DNA from: Galbibacter pacificus
GTDB lineage: Bacteria; Bacteroidota; Bacteroidia; Flavobacteriales; Flavobacteriaceae
Assembly (NCBI RefSeq): GCF_029603155.1
Contig: NZ_JAPMUA010000001.1
Coordinates: 434,001 to 498,000 of the forward strand
Direction of reading: 5' to 3'
DNA: 64,000 nucleotides
Positions 46,171-54,439 of this stretch are shown in pieces. The notes under the pieces were generated by a model, which ran no database searches, was not told the DNA's origin, and was given only the letters and a program-made list of their open reading frames with translations. Both the position numbers and the translations under genes were made by a program. Within the stretch, counting starts at the first letter, position 1. Every line of letters starts with the position of its first letter.

Positions 46171-47754
46171 ATGAAACCACTAAAACCCTTCTCAACAAAG
46201 CCGTACTTTTTATTAATGTTCATTGCAGTTGTATTTTTAACCTCTTGTGAAAAAAAGGATAAGCCGCACACGCATTTATCCGATCGAAGTTTGATTCCAG
46301 TTCCGGCACAGGTGCATAAAATGGATGGAACTTTTGAAATATCAAAAAACACGATTTTATATACTGATGGAAATAAAGAGCTGGACAAAGTAGCCCAGCA
46401 ATTTATCAATGACTTTAAAGGTCTAGGCAACCTAGAATTGAAAACCGCATCTTTAGCAGAAGGTATTGATAACGGGATTGTTTTTAAACTGTCTCAACAG
46501 ATCGATACTGAAGAGGGATACAAACTAAAGGTAACCAATCATCAGATTCAGCTTGAAGCCAAAAACCCCGAAGGTATTTTTAGGGGGGCACAAACAATTT
46601 TACAGTTGCTTCCCGCCAAACAAACAGAAGGCTGGTTGGTACCGGCCGTTGAAATAGAAGATTTCCCGCAATATGCATACAGGGGAGCCATGCTCGACGT
46701 GGCCAGACATTTTTTTTCGGTAAATGATGTAAAACGGTATATAGATTTAATGGCCGCATATAAATTTAACGTGTTGCATTTGCATTTAACCGATGACCAA
46801 GGTTGGCGAATAGAAATAAAATCGTGGCCAAAACTTACCGAAATTGGCGGAAGCACTGAAGTTGGCGGGGAAAAAGGAGGTTTTTATACCCAGGAAGAAT
46901 ATCAGGACATTGTAAAGTATGCTGCCGAAAAATATATTACCATAATTCCCGAAATAGACATGCCAGGCCATACAAATGCCGCCTTGGCATCATACCCCGA
47001 ACTTAACTGCAATGGCAAGGCTACCGAACTTTATACGGGTACAGAAGTTGGTTTTAGCTCTTTTTGTACCGATAAGGAAATTACCTATAAGTTTATAGAC
47101 GATGTAATTAAGGAACTGGTTGCCCTTACGCCCGGGCCTTATATCCATATTGGTGGTGATGAATCGCATTCTACCGAACTGGAAGATTACATACCATTTG
47201 TAAACCGTGTGCAAGATATAGTTTATAAATACGGTAAAACCCCCATTGGTTGGGACGAGATACGTCACGCTAAATTAAAGAACACTTCTGTAGTACAGTT
47301 TTGGGCCAATAAAGAAAATGCATTGGCAGCTGTGCAACAAGGCGCAAAAGTATTAATGTCGCCTGCTTCCAAGGCATATGTAGATATGAAATACGATTCC
47401 ATAACGCCGCTAGGATTAAGCTGGGCGGGGATTATAAATGTAAAAACAGCATACAATTGGGACCCGGCAACCTTGGTTGATGGCATTGGCAAGCCGGAGA
47501 TTGTTGGGATCGAGGCACCTTTGTGGACCGAAACATTGAGCAAAATAGAAGATGTTGAATATATGGCCTACCCAAGATTATTGGGCTACGCAGAAATAGG
47601 TTGGTCGCAAGATTCGCTTCGGTATTGGGATTCGTATAAAAAAAGACTGTCAATGCAGTACCAATACTTAAAACAAAAGAACATCAACTTTTACGAGTCG
47701 AAATTAATTCCGTGGTATAAAGCAACTGTTGATTCCACAGCACATAAGCACTAA
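46171..47754 (+). CDS. Beta-N-acetylhexosaminidase, GH20, lipoprotein
   Basis: 527 residues; lipobox TSC with Cys26. GH20b N-terminal domain (about 40-165) followed by the catalytic TIM barrel (VLHLHLTDDQGWRIEI, IIPEIDMPGHTNAAL). The catalytic pair is Asp330-Glu331 in HIGGDESHST, and the substrate-holding Trp and Tyr segments (VVQFWANKENA, GIEAPLWTET) are intact. It removes terminal GlcNAc or GalNAc. Together with sialidase and beta-galactosidase at the start of the window it would complete stepwise trimming of a sialyl-Gal-HexNAc chain (inference). Confidence 0.94.
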   Translation: MKPLKPFSTKPYFLLMFIAVVFLTSCEKKDKPHTHLSDRSLIPVPAQVHKMDGTFEISKNTILYTDGNKELDKVAQQFINDFKGLGNLELKTASLAEGIDNGIVFKLSQQIDTEEGYKLKVTNHQIQLEAKNPEGIFRGAQTILQLLPAKQTEGWLVPAVEIEDFPQYAYRGAMLDVARHFFSVNDVKRYIDLMAAYKFNVLHLHLTDDQGWRIEIKSWPKLTEIGGSTEVGGEKGGFYTQEEYQDIVKYAAEKYITIIPEIDMPGHTNAALASYPELNCNGKATELYTGTEVGFSSFCTDKEITYKFIDDVIKELVALTPGPYIHIGGDESHSTELEDYIPFVNRVQDIVYKYGKTPIGWDEIRHAKLKNTSVVQFWANKENALAAVQQGAKVLMSPASKAYVDMKYDSITPLGLSWAGIINVKTAYNWDPATLVDGIGKPEIVGIEAPLWTETLSKIEDVEYMAYPRLLGYAEIGWSQDSLRYWDSYKKRLSMQYQYLKQKNINFYESKLIPWYKATVDSTAHKH

Positions 47755-47909
47755 ATATTATCATATAACTTTGGGTGATTTAAAGAGGACATTTATTAAA
47801 TGAAATAAGAGAAAAATTAATACGATTATTGTTTTCAATGTTTTGCACGGGCAAAAAAAGGTACAGAGTAATTTTTGAGAAACTTTGGTTTATTATTAAT
47901 AAAAAATAT

Positions 47910-47917
47910 TATATTTG
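47910..47917 (+). promoter_or_regulatory. Promoter -7 box (TATATTTG) of tRNA-Arg
   Basis: TATATTTG is an exact TAnnTTTG match 36 bases before the tRNA. A TTTG at 47884-47887 lies 22 bases upstream, slightly longer than the usual 19-20 base spacer. Confidence 0.6.
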
Positions 47918-47953
47918 CACCCGCATTTGCTAATAGTAAAATGCAAAACAAAC

Positions 47954-48027
47954 GGCCTCGTGGCGCAACTGAATAGCGCATCTGATTACGGCTCAGAAGG
48001 TTCCAGGTTTGAATCCTGGCGAGGTCA
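47954..48027 (+). tRNA. tRNA-Arg (anticodon ACG)
   Basis: A full cloverleaf can be drawn: acceptor GGCCTCG with CGAGGTC (one G-T pair), D stem GCGC/GCGC, anticodon stem TCTGA/TCAGA with loop TTACGGC giving anticodon ACG, T stem CCAGG/CCTGG with loop TTTGAAT, discriminator A. 74 bases; CCA is not encoded. It marks the change from sugar-use genes to accessory DNA. I found no copy of its 3' end further along, so an attachment site is not shown. Confidence 0.93.
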
Positions 48028-48050
48028 CTAAGGGCAAAGCCCAAACAAGT

Positions 48051-48088
48051 CAAAAACCTTGCAAAATCTATGATTTACAAGGTTTTTG
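48051..48088 (+). terminator. Terminator hairpin after tRNA-Arg
   Basis: CAAAAACCTTG (48051-48061) and CAAGGTTTTTG (48078-48088) are perfect 11-base arms; the 16-base loop has a further AAATC/GATTT pairing. A- and T-rich outer stems would let it work in both directions. Confidence 0.75.
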
Positions 48089-48143
48089 CTGTTTTATAGC
48101 TATTGTTTAAATTGAATTGATTTGGTTTAAAATGTAAATAAAT

Positions 48144-48181
48144 CGGTCAACAAAAATTTAAGAGGTTAACACTGTTGACCG
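48144..48181. repeat. 9-base inverted repeat upstream of the truncated secreted-protein gene
   Basis: CGGTCAACA (48144-48152) and TGTTGACCG (48173-48181) are perfect arms around 20 bases. It may be an operator or the end of a lost mobile element; nothing in the sequence decides. Confidence 0.5.
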
Positions 48182-48205
48182 AATACATAAAACACTGAAC
48201 CGTAG

Positions 48206-48250
48206 TTGATTTGACTTTCATCTTAATGTTAAACCTTAAAGATGACAACT
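48206..48250 (+). promoter_or_regulatory. Leader element A with dyad CATCTT / AAGATG
   Basis: TTGATTTGACTTTCATCTT, an AT-rich centre, then AAAGATGACAACT runs directly into the ATG at 48251. It aligns along its whole length with a second element at 51057-51108. The stem-forming bases differ in a paired way (CATCT/AGATG here, CGTCT/AGACG there), which suggests the dyad itself is selected. Confidence 0.5.
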
Positions 48251-48304
48251 ATGAAAACATCACACACCTTTTCTATCCTTTTTTTGCCTTTAGCTTTTTA
48301 TTAG
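48251..48304 (+). pseudogene. 5' remnant of a secreted-protein gene cut by an insertion sequence
   Basis: ATG directly after leader element A opens an 18-codon frame, MKTSHTFSILFLPLAFY, that looks like the start of a signal peptide and then ends at a stop. From about 48275 the sequence belongs to a transposase remnant on the other strand. I infer that an insertion truncated a gene for an exported protein, perhaps of the adhesin type found at 51445. Confidence 0.45.
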
Positions 48305-48570
48305 TAATAATAGTGTAGGGTTCTCCTTTGGATAGAGCGGTCTCATCAATGGATAAATACTTGCCCATATTCTCAGGAAAGATTAACCAGTCTTTAGCGT
48401 GGGACTTTTGCTTCCACTCTTTAAACTCACTTAGATAATCTCGATAGTGTCGTTGTAACTTCTTGCCATTAACTCCATAAAACCCACCTATGGTGTGGCA
48501 ATCATTAGTCTTGGTACTGACCAAGTACTTTTAAAAAAGCAGCGAACTCTTGCGCCATGCGTATGCACCC
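48273..48570 (-). mobile_element. Transposase remnant, ISAon1-like N-terminal region, frameshifted
   Basis: On the - strand the 83-codon stretch 48524-48273 contains FYGVNGKKLQRHYRDYLSEF, WLIFPENMGKYLSIDETALS and GEPYTIITNKK, which I recognise as the N-terminal region of ISAon1-family transposases. Just upstream, in another frame (about 48560-48530), the codons read RMAQEFAAFLK, the part that should precede it, so there is a frameshift near 48525. The frame ends in AKKG-stop and the catalytic half is missing. This is a dead fragment. Family assignment is from memory of the motif. Confidence 0.7.
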
Positions 48571-48584
48571 CACCAAGTGCATAC

Positions 48585-48908
48585 GTTGTAATACATGAAA
48601 TAACCATCCGATTTACCTAAGTCGAAGAACTTCACATACTGGTTGCTATTGATAAAAAAAAGTGTAGGTGCATCCGTATCGTAATCATTAAAATCCACAT
48701 TCAACCGTATCCCTTTAGGAGCATAGACAATTTTAATATATCCATCGAACTCATGACTGTTTAATAATGCTAACGAGTCTGAATCAAAAGGAATAAAATC
48801 CCAAACGTTGGTAATTGGATTGAAATAATTGTGTTGACATAACTCAAATATAATTTTAATATCAAAATATTTACTTAGAATTCTCAAATTCGGTTCGAAT
48901 CTTATCAC
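48585..48908 (-). pseudogene. Truncated AraC-like regulator (N-terminal sensor part only)
   Basis: A - strand frame from a GTG at 48908 encodes about 108 residues resembling the N-terminal ligand domain of Bacteroidota AraC-family regulators (APTLFFINSNQYVKFFD, GYFMYYN). After YYN the similarity stops and the frame runs on into the insertion-sequence remnant, so the DNA-binding domain is lost. The assignment to AraC rests on the FFINSNQ-type motif only. Confidence 0.45.
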
Positions 48909-49040
48909 CTTAAATTATTTAATAGGTTCGAACCAGCTATCTAAAAACAAATCCATTTCATTTTTTTTATTAGACCCAGTAAATATTTGAAAATTTCGAA
49001 TAAATGATATGAATATGTAGAACTAGTTGGCTTTATAATA

Positions 49041-49068
49041 CAAAAAGAGGCACCAAATTGGTACCTCT
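49041..49068 (-). terminator. Terminator of the AbiE operon
   Basis: On the - strand AGAGGTACCAA and TTGGTGCCTCT form an 11-base stem with one mismatch and a very short loop, followed by TTTTTG. It lies about 130 bases after the toxin stop. The flanking 48909-49200 stretch shows no gene. Confidence 0.75.
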
Positions 49069-49200
49069 AATGTGAACCCGCCCGGATATGAAAATCAATT
49101 TTTTGGGTTTTGACAGTCTGAAAGTCTCGTATATCTGTTTATTTTAGGTATAAAAGTGTGACTACTTCCCATCGATTACATTATCTTGTGTTCGTCTTTA

Positions 49201-50184
49201 TTAGTTTTCAAATTTGATATTCCAGTTAATGGCCGCTATTCTTTTTTGAATTAGAATTAAAGTACTTAATAGTGCTGTTTCCTTTGGGAAGGAACCGTAA
49301 ACCAAGTTTTTAAAGTCTGACTCATATACGCTTTTTAAATCGTCCCATACTTTTTCAGGTTTTTCAAATATTAATGAATTGACAGGATGGTTTTTCAACC
49401 ATTCATTGTTATTTTTAAAACTTATAACATCATCCTGAGCGACTTTTAATAGCATAGTATCAAATTCATTTGATTTAAAAAATGTGAGTAGTTCTTTTAC
49501 AGAAAGAAGTTGGTTTAAGTCATAAACGTGTCTAATTTTATTCCTTAAATCTGTAATTGGATCTTCACCATATGAAAATCGAACTAAGCTCATGATTTTT
49601 TCACAAATAGTCCTGCTTGGTTCCAAAACAAGAACATTGAATGGTAGTAGCACTTGTTCTTCAGCCATTTCATTTTGCCCATTATTTATCATCATTTCAC
49701 CTACAAAAGAACAAACACTTTTAGTTGTATAGGGTTCAAAGTAACCAAGCCAAGTAGCTTCCACCACAATGACATCTCTTACCTGACCATAATCTCCTTT
49801 AAATTCTTTATTATATGAGTGTGCTGTTTTACGGTTCATTCCCATTTTATGCGTTAAGCCTGCTATCTTTATTTCTGGTAGGACATCGCTTACTATATTA
49901 CTAATTGTTCTTATTTTGGTTGTAAGTTTATTATTTGACTCTCCCGCTCTTCTCAAAACAATGAGGTCAATATCTTCTGAAAATCTTTCAATTATATTGT
50001 AACATTTAGATAATGCTGTTCCCCCTTTGAAAACGGTATTGCTGCCAATTTTATCATTGAATATTGTAAAGAGAGTGTATGTTACCCAATAATCCTTTTC
50101 TATAAATGTTGCCGGGATTTGCATTTGGTCAGATGTAAACTGTACAGCTTGTCTAAATAGTTTTTTATCCAGGTGAAGTTTCAT
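49201..50184 (-). CDS. AbiEii/AbiGii-family nucleotidyltransferase toxin
   Basis: 327 residues. Nucleotidyltransferase core motifs are present: KGGTALSK at 53-60 and RFSEDIDL at 67-74 (Asp71 and Asp73), and the EPSRTICEKIMSLVRFSY segment with conserved Lys typical of AbiEii. Family role: toxin of type IV-like abortive infection and toxin-antitoxin systems; it transfers nucleotides to RNA targets such as tRNA in studied members. Its ATG overlaps the stop of the antitoxin gene by the sequence ATGA, meaning translational coupling with the antitoxin made first. The sequence appears intact. Confidence 0.9.
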   Translation of the reverse strand: MKLHLDKKLFRQAVQFTSDQMQIPATFIEKDYWVTYTLFTIFNDKIGSNTVFKGGTALSKCYNIIERFSEDIDLIVLRRAGESNNKLTTKIRTISNIVSDVLPEIKIAGLTHKMGMNRKTAHSYNKEFKGDYGQVRDVIVVEATWLGYFEPYTTKSVCSFVGEMMINNGQNEMAEEQVLLPFNVLVLEPSRTICEKIMSLVRFSYGEDPITDLRNKIRHVYDLNQLLSVKELLTFFKSNEFDTMLLKVAQDDVISFKNNNEWLKNHPVNSLIFEKPEKVWDDLKSVYESDFKNLVYGSFPKETALLSTLILIQKRIAAINWNIKFEN

Positions 50185-50924
50185 ATGATATTCCAGTTAG
50201 AAGCTTTGGTTAATGCTCTTTTTGCACCGGGAATCTCATATTTAGTAATCGGGTTTAGAGATTCTTTCAAGCCAATAGTTATAGATTTATTTTGTGTTTC
50301 ATCCAACAATGCACCCAATAAAGCCCTTGTAGATGGTGGGTACTTTAAAGACAGTCGTATTAACTCTTTCTTGTCGTCTAAATTCAATTTTTTGATTATT
50401 TCCAAAAACCTTAAACAAGAAGCAGCTATGGTACTGTCGGGTATTTTTTTTATGTATTTAATGGAATCTAGGATTTGTAAAAGAGGAATGTTCTTTTTGG
50501 TAATTATATTTTTTTGTTTGATAAACGATATTGTATAACGCTCTCTTTTAAATTTAGGACGAATTTCATTTTTTCCTATTTGTATAATGTTACTAACTTG
50601 AGTTGTTAATCCTAATTTATTGTATATGCTATAACCTGTGAGATATCCAACTACCTTGCCATCTTCATTTATTAAATCTTTAACTATTTGTTCTTGATTG
50701 GGTTGAAGGGTGCCGAAAGGGGTTTTCTCAGGCTTGAAGTATTTTCCTTTTGATAGTTTTTCAATTTTACCTGAATTTACCATACGATTTAAAGCTTTGA
50801 TGATTGCTTCTTTCTTACTCATATCAATGTCAAAATACTCGTAGGTGAAAATATACCCGTTTGGTAGTCGGTCTATCTTATTTCTTATATATTCAGTTAC
50901 TTTCAAGTTTTTTAGTTTGTTCAA
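50181..50924 (-). CDS. AbiEi-like antitoxin (DUF6088 type)
   Basis: 247 residues. N-terminal winged helix (FTYEYFDIDMSKKEAIIKALNRMVNSGKIEKLSKGKYFKP) and a C-terminal domain with LTGYSIYNKLGLTTQVSN, the arrangement of AbiEi and DUF6088 antitoxins, which also repress their own operon. The start used here is TTG at 50924; a TTG at residue 7 (50906) is an alternative, and may be preferred because a TATATTTG sequence on the - strand (50929-50922) overlaps the first codon. Overlaps the toxin gene by 4 bases. Confidence 0.82.
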   Translation of the reverse strand: MNKLKNLKVTEYIRNKIDRLPNGYIFTYEYFDIDMSKKEAIIKALNRMVNSGKIEKLSKGKYFKPEKTPFGTLQPNQEQIVKDLINEDGKVVGYLTGYSIYNKLGLTTQVSNIIQIGKNEIRPKFKRERYTISFIKQKNIITKKNIPLLQILDSIKYIKKIPDSTIAASCLRFLEIIKKLNLDDKKELIRLSLKYPPSTRALLGALLDETQNKSITIGLKESLNPITKYEIPGAKRALTKASNWNII

Positions 50925-50938
50925 ATATAGAAAAAATA

Positions 50939-50964
50939 TCCAGTTTTTTAACTAATAAACTGGA
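50939..50964 (-). promoter_or_regulatory. Candidate AbiEi operator, inverted repeat
   Basis: TCCAGTTT (50939-50946) and AAACTGGA (50957-50964) are perfect 8-base arms around 10 bases, 15 bases upstream of the antitoxin frame. Known AbiEi proteins bind inverted repeats in their own promoter. If TATATTTG at 50929-50922 is the -7 box, the repeat covers the -33 region, where binding would repress. Confidence 0.55.
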
Positions 50965-51444
50965 CAAAAAATAATTGATAAAACTTCTTTTTATATTAAT
51001 TTATTCATATGAGTTAATTCGGGAGTTTATCAAAAGGCCCATAATGTATAGGGATGGTTTGTTTTGACTTTCGTCTATGAATGTTTAATCATTGTAGAGA
51101 CGACTACCATGCCAATTACCGATACATTCTGAGATATCGCTTATGGAAGCGTATGGGATTGGTTTTCTGCAATTTTTTTTATACTTTTATAAATATCAAG
51201 ACCTCTATGTATCTTTTTAAGATGCATTTTTATGTTTCTTCCCCCGGTCTAAAAATGAATTTACGCTTAACTTCCCCCTTACCTCTTTTTTTAAGTTAAA
51301 CCAAACTATAGATGTTATGAGGACAAATCTACCGTTTTTAAGGACCCTTTTTAAAATAACGATAACACTTCGGAAGGGATTGTTGCTAAGGCGTATGTCA
51401 AGTTTTACACTGCTCCATAAATAGACTTTTAAAGCTCCTGAGAT
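50965..51444. other. Gene-poor spacer with leader element B
   Basis: No supported gene. At 51057-51108 lies a second copy of the leader element seen at 48206, ending in an ATG (51109) that opens only a 7-codon frame. The remaining bases before the TTG at 51445 have no recognisable signal. The stretch is probably the decayed start region of the adhesin operon. Confidence 0.4.
51057..51108 (+). promoter_or_regulatory. Leader element B with dyad CGTCT / AGACG
   Basis: TTTGTTTTGACTTTCGTCT, a centre containing ATGTTTAATC, then AGAGACGACTACC before an ATG. It aligns with element A at 48206-48250. It stands 337 bases before the adhesin operon. Confidence 0.5.
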
Positions 51445-52293
51445 TTGAAACTTAACCATTTCCTTATCCTTTCAATAGGGGTATTCATAAATGCCCTTCC
51501 AGCCGGTGCCTATGGGCAAAGGGTATATGCCACGGTACAACAAAACGGTGTTTCTTTACCGTTATTGGCAAATATAGACAATCCACAAGGAGCAGTTGAT
51601 ACCATCTACACCAATTTTTCTACCCTAAATGTGAGTATTGGCGGGGTGGGTCTTGTATATGCCCAGCAGAACCTTCAGTTTACGGGTGCGCTTCGGCCTT
51701 CTCCTTCCTCACCGATTATTATAAAATTTGGAGCTGGAAATACACTTTTGGGACTGGTCAATGCATTAATTGTTCAGCGGACCAATGGAGGGATGAATAC
51801 AACGGTAGGTACGGCATATTCATCATCTACATTGGCTACACTGATAACCTCTAATGCCGGGTCCAATGCAACGGAAGTTTCGATTCCCATACCGGGGCCC
51901 AATACTGCAAGCGACGGAATCCGCTTACGGATAAATACTGCTTTGGGAGTGGGAGTAGCTGCTAACCTCTTTTATGCTTTTTTTATCGTGCCCCCGATAC
52001 CTGTTAATACTGCTATATCCATCTGTGAAGGAGAAACGGGCCTGATTGAGATAGCTAACTTTCAACCGGGTTATACTTATCTATTATATGACTCCCTTAC
52101 CGGAGGGGTCCCGATATTAAGCGGTAACTCCCAGGTGATTTCCTTTAATGTTGCAGACCTGTCCAGTGGAAATTATTACCTCGAAGCTATAGAACCTGGT
52201 ACCGATTTTGCATCAGCCAGGGCTGCCATTCAGATAGTAAAGTATTCTAAGCCCGGAAATCCGGATATTGTGATCCATATAAACGAGAACTAA
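51445..52293 (+). CDS. Secreted protein of unknown function, first gene of adhesin-like operon
   Basis: 282 residues. A TGA at 51439-51441 is in frame just upstream and the codon at 51445 is TTG, so TTG is the only start that keeps the signal peptide (cleavage near YGQ). The first ~170 mature residues are Thr/Ser/Gly-rich beta-like sequence; from about 190 there is an Ig-like end (ISICEGETGLIEIANFQPGYTYLLYDS) of the kind found in gliding and T9SS-associated surface proteins. I do not recognise a family with certainty. Followed by two more secreted-protein genes on the same strand. Confidence 0.72.
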   Translation: MKLNHFLILSIGVFINALPAGAYGQRVYATVQQNGVSLPLLANIDNPQGAVDTIYTNFSTLNVSIGGVGLVYAQQNLQFTGALRPSPSSPIIIKFGAGNTLLGLVNALIVQRTNGGMNTTVGTAYSSSTLATLITSNAGSNATEVSIPIPGPNTASDGIRLRINTALGVGVAANLFYAFFIVPPIPVNTAISICEGETGLIEIANFQPGYTYLLYDSLTGGVPILSGNSQVISFNVADLSSGNYYLEAIEPGTDFASARAAIQIVKYSKPGNPDIVIHINEN

Positions 52294-52327
52294 AAACAAT
52301 TGAAATTTAACCTAAAAATCACTACTA

Positions 52328-53218
52328 ATGAAAACGTTCAGCAAATTTTTTTTTACAACCTTTTTGGTAACAATGTTATTGAGCTCCTATCAAAATTATT
52401 CCCAGACTGTACCAGCCCCTCAAGTTCCAATTTCAACCCCAACGGACCTGGATGTAGGGACTATTGATAGCGGGGCGGCAACGGTTACTGTAATGGATGA
52501 GGCAGTTCTATTTTATAATCCAGCCACCAGTGGTCCTTCCATTACACTAACGGCCAGTGTGGATGATGGAGAGGGAAATGTATTTGATTCCTATCAGTGG
52601 TATCTGGTCACTGCAGATGGAACTGAAAATACGGTAACAGGTCAGACTACCGCAAACCTTACCCTCTCTGGCCTTGCTCCGGGATATCATAAATACCGTA
52701 TCTATGGATTATTGGATAATGAAGGGGGGACCGTAACCTGTCAATCTGAAGAATATCAGGATATAATCCTTTTTGTTTTGCCGCCTCTTGAGGTGGAAAC
52801 TACCGTAAATTTAAACGGGAACCCATTGGGATATTGTGCAAATGATATTCCCGATGTGCCCATAAATTTATCGGTTACCAATCTTACGGCTGATTATTCT
52901 GCCAGCACCAACGGTTATGAAAATCCCCTGGGAAATGACTTTGAGGTCACCTATAGTTGGTTCGCAGTTTTAGAAGGCGGTACTGCCAATCCTATCGACC
53001 TTGGTACAACCACTGACAATTATGATATTTCAATTACGGATGCGGGAAGTTATACCTTTTATGTTGAAGTTGAATATGTGGTCAAGACCGATGACGGTTC
53101 AAGGGACTATATAACTTATGCAGGGGATGTGATAGATGGTTCAGGCGACCCATTGGAAATAACCGTCACTCCGATACCCGGAGCTCCGACCATTACCATT
53201 GGGGGTATTACCGATTAA
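52328..53218 (+). CDS. Secreted Ig/PKD-like repeat protein
   Basis: 296 residues with signal peptide (ending near NYSQ). Two Ig-like repeats can be outlined: one with DSYQWYLVTADGTENTVTGQT and LAPGYHKYRIYGL, another with VTYSWFAVLEGGTANP and ITDAGSYTFYVEVEY. No enzyme motif. Starts 34 bases after the first gene and precedes the T9SS type B protein. Probably an extracellular structural or adhesive component. Confidence 0.75.
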   Translation: MKTFSKFFFTTFLVTMLLSSYQNYSQTVPAPQVPISTPTDLDVGTIDSGAATVTVMDEAVLFYNPATSGPSITLTASVDDGEGNVFDSYQWYLVTADGTENTVTGQTTANLTLSGLAPGYHKYRIYGLLDNEGGTVTCQSEEYQDIILFVLPPLEVETTVNLNGNPLGYCANDIPDVPINLSVTNLTADYSASTNGYENPLGNDFEVTYSWFAVLEGGTANPIDLGTTTDNYDISITDAGSYTFYVEVEYVVKTDDGSRDYITYAGDVIDGSGDPLEITVTPIPGAPTITIGGITD

Positions 53219-53257
53219 ATATGTCATGTGTAAAAACAAGGCCTTTTTGTATATATC

Positions 53258-54439
53258 ATGAACTTATCCATGCATATTCGTTTTTCTTTATATCATATCA
53301 GGGTATATCTGGGCATGTTGGCTGTTTTTGCTGGGTTCCTTGAGAGTGGTTATGCCCAATCAGAAAATCAACGGATAGTTGTTGCCCCTGGAAAGTCTGT
53401 AGAATTAAATATTTCATCAAAAGGAGCAACACACTATATATGGTGGCGAAACGATACAATCATTAATGTGAGTGGCAGTAATTATATGGCAAAAAAGGAA
53501 GGGGTATATAGAGCCATGGCATACAATGGGTATGATTGTACGTCGATACTTTCAAATAGTGTCGAGGTTGTGCATGAAAATATCCCTGAAGAGTTTTCCG
53601 TGCAGCATTTTTGTGATATGGCAATGCCCACCATTATGGAAATAGATGTTGGTATGGAAGACTTGATTTGGTATGCGACAGAAGAGAGGGAAATAAGCCT
53701 TCCTGCGACCACACGACTGGAGGATGGAAAAACATATTATGCTTCCAGTATAGGGACACCGGCAAAATATGCCGTTCAGGTATTTATGGATGCCTGTATT
53801 GATATTGCACTCCATAAAAATGTAGACAGGACCCAAGCCCCTGTCGGGTCATTGGTAAACTTTACTGTTTCGGTTTCCAATAATACCCAAATATCAGCAG
53901 CAAATATCCTGGTTAAGGAACCGTTGCCCTCCGGTTATATATACCTTAGCCACCAATCCAGTACCGGTGCTTATCACGTAACCGATGGTATTTGGGAGTT
54001 GCCCGTTCTGTTGCCCTATGCGAAGGAGACCTTGACAATAAAGGTCAGGATTGCCAAAGGAGATAATTATCTCAATAGTGCGGATTTGTTGTATTCTGAA
54101 CCAGAAGATTTCATATTGAGGAATAATGTTGCAACCGCGTCCGTAAATCCATTGTGTATAATAGTATTTGATATTTTCACCCCCAATAATGACGGGATGA
54201 ACGATGCATTTAAAATTGGCTGTATTGAGCATTATCCAGAGAACGTACTCAACATTTATAATAGAAACGGGGTTTTGGTATATCATAAAAAAAGGTATGA
54301 CAACAGTTGGAAAGGATATAGTAACGTACATGGTGTAATTAATAAAAACGAACGTTTGCCCGCAGGGGTCTATTATTATATTTTGAATTTGGGAACTGAT
54401 ATAAAACCGATAATGGGATGGGTCTATATGGGGTATTAA
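53258..54439 (+). CDS. Secreted protein with DUF11 domain and T9SS type B sorting domain
   Basis: 393 residues, signal peptide ending near YAQ. Order: N-terminal Ig-like region (KSVELNISSKGATHYIWWRN), a DUF11-type beta domain about 185-295 (VDRTQAPVGSLVNFTVSVSNN, GDNYLNSADLLYSEP), then a gliding-motility-associated C-terminal domain from about 300 (FDIFTPNNDGMNDAFKI, YNRNGVLVYHKKRYDNSWKGY, LPAGVYYYIL). That last domain is the type B signal for export and attachment by the type IX secretion system. The operon thus places an adhesin-like complex on the surface. Confidence 0.88.
   Translation: MNLSMHIRFSLYHIRVYLGMLAVFAGFLESGYAQSENQRIVVAPGKSVELNISSKGATHYIWWRNDTIINVSGSNYMAKKEGVYRAMAYNGYDCTSILSNSVEVVHENIPEEFSVQHFCDMAMPTIMEIDVGMEDLIWYATEEREISLPATTRLEDGKTYYASSIGTPAKYAVQVFMDACIDIALHKNVDRTQAPVGSLVNFTVSVSNNTQISAANILVKEPLPSGYIYLSHQSSTGAYHVTDGIWELPVLLPYAKETLTIKVRIAKGDNYLNSADLLYSEPEDFILRNNVATASVNPLCIIVFDIFTPNNDGMNDAFKIGCIEHYPENVLNIYNRNGVLVYHKKRYDNSWKGYSNVHGVINKNERLPAGVYYYILNLGTDIKPIMGWVYMGY

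Noticed and set aside
47954..48027. tRNA-Arg as a proven integration site
   Set aside because: No direct repeat of the tRNA 3' end and no integrase gene were found in the window.
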